A stretch of 64,000 bases of DNA from Saccharum officinarum (taxonomy: Eukaryota > Streptophyta > Magnoliopsida > Poales > Poaceae), in the NCBI GenBank assembly GCA_020631735.1, contig CM036231.1:5917831-5981830 (forward strand), given 5' to 3'. Shown here piece after piece: positions 55,384 to 64,000 of this stretch. Position 1 is the stretch's first letter. Each line of letters begins with the position of its first letter. The position numbers and the translations under genes were made by a program. Below the pieces are notes generated by a model. The model did not search any database. It saw nothing but the letters and a program-made list of their open reading frames with translations, and was not told the DNA's origin.

Positions 55384-56097
55384 ATGGCGGGTGCGGGTCT
55401 TGTTCCGCAGGCCATTGTGCTCGCCCTCGGCGCCGGGGCGTTGGGCGGGCCCGACGCACTGCGCCTCCTGCTCCAGTTCGCGGGCCGGATCAGCCCCGCC
55501 GTCGACCTCGCCATCTGCGTCGTGGTCATCAGCCTCCTCACCGCCCCGCTGCTCGGCACCATACTGCTGGCGCGCTTCGTCCGCAAGGCGGGCCCGGGCG
55601 GCGGCACCGCGCCGGCGACGGACCTCTTCGCCCACATGACCTCGATGGTGTCCGTTGGAGCCGCCTTCCTCGTCACCGCATGCCTCCTCCTCGTGCCCGG
55701 CGGCGCCGTCCGCCTCCCGATCGACTTCGCCGTCAACAACCCGATCGTGGTCACCGTCCTCGCCATCTGCGCCGCCTTCGCCGCGCCTCTGCGGGCCCGC
55801 TTCTTCCGCGGGGCGGGTAGCGCAGGCGGGCCCGCGCCTGCTGCTGCGCCCGCCACGACGATCAAGTTCCTGGCTGTGGCCGCCATGTCCCTCGTTGCCT
55901 CTTTTGTCGCGTCCAGTGGGTTCGACGCGCTGCTCCTCTTTCCAGAATTCCACTGGTGCAGGTGCACGGTCACCCTGCCCGTCGGGGTCGCAATTGCAAT
56001 CGTAACGGTCGCCGGCACCACGCTTCTTGTCTGGTGCTCACGCAGGGCGCGTATTGCAGCCGGCGCCGGTGGTGGCGCCGCTGCTCGGACAAGCTGA
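55384..56097 (+). CDS. multi-pass membrane protein, about six segments
   Basis: A 237-residue single-exon ORF starting in CCCATGG. Hydrophobic segments at about residues 5-21, 39-63, 85-105, 119-136, 160-178 and 196-218. Loops at 66-80 and 143-158 are Gly/Pro/Ala-rich, and basic residues (RFVRK, RARFFR, CSRRARI) follow segments 2, 4 and 6 as expected of cytosolic ends. A Trp-Cys-Arg-Cys cluster lies at 191-194. Extremely GC-rich with third-position G/C. It lies 4 kb from the gene at 51002; both have hydrophobic Ala/Leu/Val-rich composition, but I cannot show that they are homologous. No transporter signature is recognised. Confidence 0.7.
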   Translation: MAGAGLVPQAIVLALGAGALGGPDALRLLLQFAGRISPAVDLAICVVVISLLTAPLLGTILLARFVRKAGPGGGTAPATDLFAHMTSMVSVGAAFLVTACLLLVPGGAVRLPIDFAVNNPIVVTVLAICAAFAAPLRARFFRGAGSAGGPAPAAAPATTIKFLAVAAMSLVASFVASSGFDALLLFPEFHWCRCTVTLPVGVAIAIVTVAGTTLLVWCSRRARIAAGAGGGAAARTS

Positions 56098-56594
56098 CGC
56101 CCGTGCCGTCGCCATCCTCACCCTCTCCTGTCTCCTTGTCGGTATCGCGCCTGCGCTGCCCGAACTCGAATTGAGCACGCATGCCTATAGTATTAGTATA
56201 ACAGTAGCTTTCTTCTTATTCCGGTATGCTAGTATACTACATCTGCAGCGATGACTTTGATTTGACAAGAATTGGGCTGAGATTGTTATAGCGGTGAAAT
56301 CTTTAGCGGGTCCAATTGGGGCGAGAAAGATTGTTACCGGCGGGTCGGTGACGGTGAGTCTGAATGGATGGAATTAACGGGTGATGTTACGACTTGCGAG
56401 TACTTGTCATTTTGTCAGTTGTCACGGTCTCGACTCTCGCGAGCCGCGAGATGTTGTTTCCTCAATCGAAACAGTACGCCCGCAGCACCCTATTGTGCGT
56501 TTCGCGGTTTCGGTACTGCTATTATTGGTGAGGCATCGAGCATCATCAGCTTGGCTCGTTTTCCAGATCGAGAACAAAAATAGCCCTATGCAGG
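56098..56594. other. 3' flank of the 55384 gene
   Basis: No gene seen; ends at the LTR boundary. Confidence 0.5.
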
Positions 56595-57410
56595 TGTTGA
56601 TGTAAAAGTAGATCTGCAAACACAAAGAGCTAATACCCGAAATCGATATCCAAAGCGTGCCAGTCGATTTGACCTGTTAATCGACAAGGATGAAGATACG
56701 AGCACTTTGGTCCTGACAACAGCGATACGCCCGGAAGTCACGGCCAAAAGGTACTCACGCGGAACTCGAGGATCGCCGAAGATTGCACTAGAGCAATGCA
56801 AGTCGCCGAATCGATGAGAACTCGTAAAAAAGAAAAATATGCAAATTGACGAAGTCGTCGAAAGTAGATGTAAATAAGAATAAAAGCTGTTTTTGATGTA
56901 TTGATTGATCTCTTCTTTTTACATTGCCCTTCACCCTATATTTATATCCTGATCTACATAAACGTAACCAAATACGACTAGGACACTAAATCCAAATCTA
57001 TGGAAACACATGACTTTGATACAACTTAGACTCTAATAAACGTATATAAGGAAATTAACTCCTATCTTATTCCATAGTCCGCCTCAGTCACGATGGTATT
57101 CTCATCGACCTCCTTTTTATCGGCACAATCCCTGTTCCATCGGCACAATCCCTGTTCCATCGGCAGCAGCCTTCAAGTTCCTTCCATCGGTACATTCCCT
57201 GTTTCATCGGCAGCAGTCTTCAAACCATCTTTCATCGGCATCGGCAATAATACCCTTAATCTTATTGGCAACATTTCAATTTGAACCCATACGCCGCTAC
57301 CACTCATAAACAAACTCATTTTCATCAGCTATCAATCTACACAATAATCTTTCCTCTGCTGATTAGCCCTTCCTGACCATCTTGACACGTGCTAAAAAAC
57401 GATGTCAACA
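56595..57410 (-). repeat. 3' LTR of the second Tat element
   Basis: On the plus strand TGTTGATGTAAAAG...AACGATGTCAACA, so the six-base ends TGTTGA/TCAACA are perfectly inverted. It is followed on the internal side by CATGCCCCCCAATT, a polypurine tract in element sense. A TATA box in element sense lies at 56936-56949. It contains repeated CATCGGCA motifs including a 22-base direct repeat at about 57119-57162. Left flank GCAGG; the partner lies beyond the window. Confidence 0.85.
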
Positions 57411-57424
57411 CATGCCCCCCAATT
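57411..57424 (-). other. polypurine tract of the second Tat element
   Basis: AATTGGGGGGCATG in element sense, directly before the LTR start TGTTGACATCG. Confidence 0.8.
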
Positions 57425-57840
57425 TCAGAGTATAAGATATTGATGCTCCAAAATTTACTCCAGATAATGCCTGCTATTACCTATTTTTCAACCCATTCTC
57501 CAAGCATAACATGATCTGTTACCAGATTTAATCAAATCTAGATCTAATCCATGTATCTCAGTAAATATCGCATATTTTCCAACTGTTTTTTGCCTCAATT
57601 ACGGTTGAGATACCAAAATAACAATCTATCGGCAAGATCTTATCACAGCAACATCACCATTTTAGAACTGAAAGATCCTGTATCAAAATATCCTTCAAGT
57701 CATGACTACTTGCCATGCCATCAAATCTTCTGTACAATCCCTTGATTGTCGTGCGAACAGTTACCATATCTATCTGAACTACCTCGATCCATCCACGTAC
57801 GGCATAGAGATAAGTCAAGAATACCCCTACCCCAAATGGC

Positions 57841-57849
57841 CTATAAATA
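57841..57849 (+). promoter_or_regulatory. TATA box of the antisense gene
   Basis: CTATAAATA, 162 bases before the ATG at 58003, inside the retrotransposon spacer and directed away from the LTR. Confidence 0.6.
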
Positions 57850-58002
57850 GATTTCTCCGAACTGCTCATCTTCTACCTTCAAATTGCAACCTTTGGCATT
57901 CTCTCTCCGGCGGCAACCCTAACTGCGCATCCTCAACCCACCAGAGCTCCTTCCATCGTCATTTTCCAATCTCCAGCTCGTGCCCTCATCCTTCTCGAAA
58001 CA

Positions 58003-61000
58003 ATGGCGGTCAACTTCAACGTCCCTGCGGTTTTTTTACTTTGACCCTTCTGGCCCCTTGCGAATTCTTACAGTTGGTATTTTTTCTACTTCTTCCATTC
58101 TCTTGATCTTCCAAACTCAGGAACTACGCAACACACTGGTTATTCCAACCAACCAACCTCCCCTCCATTGCCTAGGTCCAATGGGTGATCCAGATCCAAC
58201 CGACCTGATCAATGCAGAGGCTAATCGTATTCCCTTCAAAGCTCAAAATTTCTCTTTGAATCTATGGAAAGATACATTTCGATCTTGGCCCAAACCTACC
58301 AAAGGGTGGAAAAACTGGTACTTGAGAGTCAATAGATCAATGCAAGTGTTCTGGGCAGAACGGAAGATAGATCAATGTATCAGGCTATCCATTGCTGATA
58401 TGCAAAGGAATGAATCCATGATGATAGCTGCTGCTCATTTTTGGTCAGATACCACAAATACCTTCATGTTCGGTCATGGCCCATGTGCCCCTACTCTTGC
58501 CGATGTATATATGCTCACCGGCTTGGATATCTCAACTGTCGATGAAGGCCACATTTTTGGCAGAAAAACTGAGTATAGAGTAAATACACGCAACATCGAC
58601 GGTTGGACAGGATACATCCAAGAGTACTAAAAAACTGGTACTGTCAATCAAAGGGAACACGCCATATTCCTGAACATGTGGCTGGAGAAGTTTATCTTCT
58701 GTGGTCGATCGGTAGGACCAACTAACGCCTTCCTCCCAGCAGCGGAACTCTTGGCCAACGGTGTCAGATTCCCACTTGGCCGATACCTCCTGAGCTCAAC
58801 TTACCACCTTCTCCACCAAGCGTCTCAGAAGCTTCTACTTGGTGAACCCATCGACAATCTGGGAGGCCCGTGGTGGTTCATCAATATGTGGTTAAACGCT
58901 CACATGCATAAGCGTTTACAATGGGATTTTTTTGCCCAAGAATTCCCACGAGAGATCGCCGAAGATTACATCCTTGGAGATGATGAATCGGCAACACGCC
59001 CTCCTCTCAACTTCGACGAAGCCATAATCGTCCTTCCTGGAACAGAGTCCAATGAAGATCAAATTGGCAGGTTTTTTCAGAATTTCTACCATGGTCTCCC
59101 TCGTGATCTCAGAGCTTGGGTACCCTATATCGATGACGATAACAAGTTCTCTCTTCTTTTCAATTTTGTCGATAGTGATCTGAACCAAGATAATGATCTT
59201 ATGATGGCTATTATTACCCCCAGAGCAATCCCAGTAAACACATTTGGTAGCGGGAAGAATTCCTATATCACTTATGAATTCTACAATCCATCGGCAGTGT
59301 CTCGCCAATTAGCCTTTGGGCAACTGTCAATCAAGCTATGCTTTGCCGATGTGATTAAGCCCAGAGAAATTATTACAGCTGGAACTGAATGGAGTAGAGT
59401 AGTAAGACTTGCTCCTGATGCCGATATTTCAAATGTTGATCTCTCCGCCTGGTCACCAGTGTCTTTCATCATAGAGTCATATAAGCAATGGTGGCAAGAG
59501 TGGAAAGAACAGTTGTTTTCAACATCCGTTCATACATATCGGCACATGATCGATCCCGACTATGCTGTTCCTGACGATGCAGTAAGTTCCTTTTAACTTT
59601 CGTCTCTCTCCTTCCTTTTATATGTATATTGGTAACTAATCTTCCCTGAAACAGGCCGATGATCCAGTTTCATCAATAAGCAAAAGTGAAAGACCCTTCA
59701 ACCTCCACCCTATTTCTCTAGTCTCAATAATTGGCTACAACGCCACTACCTTAGAGGCCTTAACCTTCTAGAGGACTCGCGCCAAAACTATCACCTCCAG
59801 ACCAAGACTAGCAACATCCAGGGCCACTCCAATGGCTGCTGCTTCAAGCCTAATCAAGGTTTTTAAGGTAATAACCTTGCTTACTTTGTTTTTCTGTCGA
59901 TGCACACTATATTAACATATAACTATCAGGATGTGAGAGCTGCAGCTAGATCGTCATTAGCAACTCTTCCAATATCAAGCACCACGACCTCTACTCCTCC
60001 TTCAGAGGTATTCTCTTATTTTTACATTTTTTCTGTTAAATATCCAATCTTATACTCGTTTTTGCAGCAACAAACGGGCACATTGGCAAGCACACCAAGC
60101 ATGCAAGCTCCACAATCAACACATGTCGATGCCCCCTAGCTAATTGTCGCTGAGGCCCAAACAAAGCGCAAAGCTTTAACCGATGCTGAAGCTCAACAAA
60201 AGCGACAGAAATCTACACCAGCCCCTTCATCCGCTCTAACACCTATCAATCGACCCACTGATATAATTGAACAAGCTGCTTCTTCTGTACAAGATACACC
60301 ATCAGCCATCATACCCCAAGGGCTGACTACTGATGAGGTCGTAAAAGACATTCCATCGGCATCCTCTGTCGATCCTTCGCATGATCTTTTTCAAGCCGCT
60401 CCCTCAAGCCAGGCTCAAGAAATTGCCCTGAAGCAGGTAAACCGATTAACTGTTTGGTTTATAATATCCCCAGACACCACAAATAGGATTCCTAACTCTC
60501 TTTATTTCACAGGAACAAGATTCTCCCGATAGCTTGTTTTCTTTTGCTATCGACATCTCCGATAATGACGGAGAAGAGGCGAGTTCTTCCCTGGCATTGG
60601 GAACAATATCGGCAGATACCTATGACAAACTAGAAGTTCTCCTGAATCTGCTGTAACAAGATACTGCTCAACTGGTGATCGATTCAGACCCTGCAAGGAC
60701 CATCTTCAAAACAATCCGTGGCCAAGTTCCTGCCGATGTTGAAGAAATCATCTTCCCAGCAGTCCATCTGGAGAGCAGACAACTTCAATATCAAAAGGTT
60801 GTTCATCGTATTGCCGACAGAGCAGCTCAGGCTCAACTTAAGGAAGAAATGCTGCAACTGAAGCAAACTGCCGATGAGAAGCACAAAAGCATCAGCAACT
60901 TACAAGCCTCCGGTGCTGATCTTAAACAGAAAATCTTAGACCTATCGGTAAAAAGGGCAGCTCTGCTAGCCAAACTGGAAAAGGTTGAAACAGCCCTGAC

Positions 61001-61205
61001 TCAAGCCAAGCAAGAAGAAGACCAGCTTCCTGACGCTATCAAGGCCCTTCAGCAAGAACGAGACGTCCAAGCTCGCAAGGCCTTGGTTCTCAAGAAGAAA
61101 CTCAAGCCTGTGGAAGGAAGTGCCGATGAAGATGCCAAGGAATTAAAAGAAACCGATGAAATTCACCTGCGTGCGATATCGGCTATCCAAGCTTTGTTAA
61201 ATTAG
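58003..61205 (+). pseudogene. plant mobile domain (PMD) plus coiled-coil gene, antisense in the Tat element
   Basis: Six exons can be placed: 58003-58029, 58121-59581, 59655-59867, 59930-60007, 60068-60436, 60513-61205. Each exon length is divisible by three, all introns have GT-AG ends and all are phase 0, giving about 946 codons in one frame. Exon 2 encodes a plant mobile domain (WKDTFRSWPKPTKGWKNWYL, MMIAAAHFWSDTTNTFMFGH, GPCAPTLADVYMLTGLDI, AIFLNMWLEKFIFCG, YHLLHQASQK, GGPWWFINMWLNAH). Exons 3-5 are Ser/Thr/Pro/Ala-rich linker. Exon 6 encodes a coiled coil (LKEEMLQLKQTADEKHKSIS onward). Four in-frame stops (58628, 59769, 60137, 60654) make this copy inactive. PMD proteins are known as host silencing factors (MAIN/MAIL family) and as TE-carried genes; which role applies here is inference. 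Confidence 0.85.
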
Positions 61206-61422
61206 CGCATCGGCAATGATTGATACTTTGTTTTGACTCTAGTCGATAGGATTGTTATCGGCAATTACTCTTTTATGCATCCATCCAGACACTAGGGTAA
61301 TATTTCTTTAAATATTTTCCATTTAATGCTCTGGGAAATACAACTCCTTTAAGAGTTTCAAGAATATATGCATTACCAGGAACAGATTGATTTATCCGAT
61401 ATGGACCTTCCCAATTAGGTGA

Positions 61423-62430
61423 TCATTTGCCAAACTTAGAACTTTTAGTCTCAATCGGTAAAATCAACTTCCAAACCAATTCTTCATCGATAAATTCCTT
61501 CACCTTCACCTTCTTGTCATACCATCTAGCTACTCTTTTCTTATTCTCCTTGATGCTAACTAAAGCTTTTAACCGATGACCTGCTACATCTTCCAACTCA
61601 TTCTTCATAAGGATATCATAATCATCGGCTGTCAATTGATCTTGAGAGCGTATTCGCCTAGAACCAATTTTAATCTTCCAAGGTAAGACTGCATCGTGTC
61701 CATACACCAACTGATAAGGTGTTACCTTGGTTGCACCATGACACGCCATCCGATATGACCACAAAGCTTCATTTAATACTGTATGCCACTTCTTAGGATA
61801 CTCTTTAATCTTGCGCTTAATGAGCTTGATAATTTCTTTATTAGATGCTTCAGCCTGACCATTAGCCTAGGCATAATACGGTGAAGAATTCAAAACTTTA
61901 ATCCCCATTCTTATAGCAAACTCATCAAATTCACCCGATGTAAACATAGTGCCCTGATCGGTAGTGATGGTTTGAGGGATGCCAAATCGGTAAACAATAT
62001 GCTCCTTCACAAAATCAATCATATTAGCCGATGTCACCTTTTTTAAAGGAATTGCTTCAACCCACTTTGTGAAATAATCGGTAGCAACCAGAATAAACTT
62101 ATGCCCTTTACTCGATGGTGGATAAATCTGACCGATGAGATCAATAGCCCAACCCCGGAATGGCCAAGGCTTAATTATAGGGTTCATAGCCGATGCGGGT
62201 GCCCTTTGAATATTACCAAATTTCTGACATTCTTGACATCCTTTAAAATATTTAAAACAATCTTCAAGAATAGTCGACCAATAATATCCATTTCTTCTGA
62301 TCATCCATTTCATCTTGAAGGCTGACTGATGAGCCCCACATACTCCTTCATGAATTTCACCCATCAGGCCTTTTGATTCCTCTATGATAACACACCTGAG
62401 TAAAACTCCATCTATGGTATGGTAATACAA
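61423..62430 (-). pseudogene. Tat integrase
   Basis: From 62430: HEGVCGAHQS and CFKYFKGCQECQKFGN (HHCC zinc region), PFRGWAIDLIGQIYPP (catalytic Asp), FILVATDYFTKWVEAIPLKK, TTDQGTMFTSGEFDEFA (second Asp), and after a single TAG at 61867-61869 ANGQAEA (catalytic Glu), then TPYQLVYGHDAVLP and the C-terminal basic region, which ends at the stop at 61423. The frame is otherwise open, so one nonsense mutation is the only break in this stretch. Confidence 0.85.
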
Positions 62431-62460
62431 TTCATCATCGAGGAGTACATACTTGGTAGC

Positions 62461-63264
62461 TTAGAACCCTATACGTCTTTCAACCTTTTTAGATGGATTC
62501 TTTAAATAATCAATAATTTCCTTCCTCCAGTCATCGGTATCAGCTGCTGATATTAATACTTCTTGAACAGGTTGATATCCTGAAGCATGCTGAGCCAATC
62601 GGTTAGCCTCTTCATTATGCATCCGAGAAATATGTTCCAGATGAAAACTCCTGAACCCTTTTAATAATCTTAAACACTTTTCATGATATGAAATTAGAAT
62701 TTCACTTCGGCATTCATAAATCCCAGTCAACTGATTTATAACTAACATAGAATCACCAAAGATCTCAACAGCATCAGCGTGTACTTCCTTGAACAATTCT
62801 AACCCTTTTATCAGGGCTTGGTACTCAGCTTGATTGTTTGTCGATGTAGCAACAATCGGCAATGAGAACTCATACTTCTTCCCCTGAGGGGAAATTAATA
62901 CGATACCAATGCCTGCCCCTTCACCACAAGTAGACCCATCAAAGAAAAGTGTCCACGGAGCAATTTCCAGAGAATCCACCGTGTTGCAATGTTGAGTAAC
63001 GAAATCGGTCATAACCTGTCCTTTAACTGCCTTAGCCGATTCATAACATAGGTCAAATTCTGATAATGCTAAAATCCATTTACCAATCCTACCATTCAGT
63101 ATCGGCATTGACAGCATATACTTGACCACGTCATCTTTGCATATGACAGTACATTCAGTCGATAGTAAATAATGTCTCAGCTTAATACAAGAAAAGTATA
63201 AACATAGACATAATTTCTCAATGGCCGAATACCTGGTTTCAACATCTATTAACCGTCTGCTCAA
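62461..63264 (-). pseudogene. Tat RNase H and second (archaeal-type) RNase H
   Basis: The first part (RYSAIEKLCLCLYFSCIKLR, HYLLSTECTVICKDDVVKYM) is the RT-linked RNase H and connection. From about 62960 a second RNase H begins: WTLFFDGSTCGEGAGIGIVL, then NNQAEYQALIKGLELF, EIFGDSMLVINQLTG and SRMHNEEANRLAQHASG, with Asp, Glu, Asp and a late Asn-Glu-Glu-Ala in place of the usual Asp. This dual RNase H arrangement is diagnostic of the Tat lineage. A stop (62461) and a frame break (63265-63297) separate it from integrase and RT. Confidence 0.85.
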
Positions 63265-63297
63265 ATAATAGATAATACGCTCCTTTCCTTCAAATTC

Positions 63298-64000
63298 TTA
63301 AATAAGAGCTGAACCGATAACAGTATCTTCAGTTGATAAATACAATCTGAAAGGTTTTCCATATTGAGGTGGAACTAACACTGGAGGATTTGTTAAATAA
63401 CTCTTAATTTCATCTAAGGCTAACTGCTGTTCATCCCCCCATTTAAATTCCTGATCGGCTTTCAATTTCAATAATGGACTGAAAGCCTTGATCTTACCCG
63501 ACAAATTAGATATGAATCTTCTGATGAAATTAATCTTACCGATCAAGGATTGTAATTCAGTTTTATCGGCAGGAGCAACAATCTTGTTGATTGCCTCAAT
63601 AGATTTTCTACTAATTTCAATACCCCGCCGATACACCAAATGCACATTTATTAGGATTCATCTTTAATTCATGCTTTCTTGTGCACTCTAATATCTTCTG
63701 TAGATCGGTTAGATGCTTTGTGATGTCTCCAGACTTAATCACTATGTCATCAATGTAGATTTCCACCAACGTGCCGATATATTCATGGAAAATAAAGTTC
63801 ATAGCTCTTTGATAAGTAGCACCGGCATTTTTCAAACCAAATGTCATAACTATCCACTCAAATAATCCCACATGTCCTGGACATCTAAAAGCAGTCTTAG
63901 AAATATCTTCTTCAGCCATGAATATTTAATTATAACCTGCATTACCATCCATGAAACTGATAATCTGATGTCCTGCTGCAGCATCAATCAACAAATCAGC
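63298..64000 (-). pseudogene. Tat reverse transcriptase (partial)
   Basis: Two overlapping frames. 63919-63617: MTFGLKNAGATYQRAMNFIF, the catalytic YIDDIVIKSGD, and RKHELKMNPNKCAFGVSAGY. 63645-63298: GKINFIRRFISNLSGKIKAF and FKWGDEQQLALDEIKSYLTN. To the right of 63920 ISFMDGNAGYN is followed by an in-frame TAA at about 63927. The N-terminal RT lies beyond the window edge. Confidence 0.8.

Larger units (their letters stand above)
56595..64000 (-). mobile_element. Ty3/gypsy Tat element, 3' half, with an antisense gene
   Basis: Order in element sense from the right edge: RT, RNase H, second RNase H, integrase, about 4 kb of spacer carrying an opposite-strand gene, polypurine tract, LTR. Two RNase H domains and a long spacer with an antisense gene are features of the Tat lineage. 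The 5' half lies outside the window. It is a different family from the element at 9-22 kb: LTR, primer-side sequence and pol all differ. Confidence 0.85.

Overview
This 64 kb window is nuclear DNA of a grass (Poaceae), most likely from the maize/sorghum/sugarcane group. That placement is inference. It rests on the TE families (Ty3/gypsy Tat elements, a Ty1/copia family with ~2.5 kb LTRs, Stowaway and Tourist MITEs, PIF/Harbinger, MULE and L1-type LINE remains) and on short, very GC-rich, intron-poor genes starting in a CCATGG-like context. A run of exactly 100 N (22035-22134) is a scaffold gap.

Most of the window is transposon sequence, much of it nested. 1-9 kb: a LINE tail, a small membrane-protein gene (1104-1520), a MULE transposase remnant, then a minus-strand copia 3' LTR (4665-7203) with its polypurine tract and truncated internal region. 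About 9-22 kb: a plus-strand Ty3/gypsy element of the Tat lineage with LTR end, primer binding site, two extra ORFs before gag, gag-protease, and a frameshifted pol; its 3' LTR is missing at the gap. 23-29 kb: a Stowaway MITE, a 1.4 kb retroposon-like insertion with a 15-bp target duplication, and a tandem duplication of the upstream region of the gene at 29091-29483, of which only the second copy keeps a coding region. 31.3-39.7 kb: a MITE split by an 8.1 kb PIF/Harbinger element (TAA target duplication, matching ends). That element carries a dead transposase gene, a 2.46 kb solo LTR of the same copia family inside one transposase intron, a viroplasmin/RNase H1-like domain, and a second LTR family. 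40-45 kb: a series of MITEs and a Harbinger deletion derivative. 45.2-50.4 kb: a minus-strand L1-type LINE with a 436-bp internal duplication around an LTR-like insert. 51-56 kb: two more membrane-protein genes (51002-51295, 55384-56097) and a 97-bp minisatellite. 56.6-64 kb: the 3' half of a second, minus-strand Tat element (LTR, polypurine tract, integrase, two RNase H domains, RT). It carries on the opposite strand a six-exon plant-mobile-domain/coiled-coil gene with its own TATA box.

Host-like coding content is therefore four small hydrophobic-protein genes (1104, 29091, 51002, 55384). The first two are clear paralogs; the third shares length class and three-segment topology; the fourth is longer with about six membrane segments. 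Their function is not recognisable from sequence. The most unusual structures are the antisense multi-exon gene in the second Tat element, the extra ORF pair in front of gag in the first, the palindromic motif arrays inside two different LTR families, and the duplicated promoter lacking a gene.
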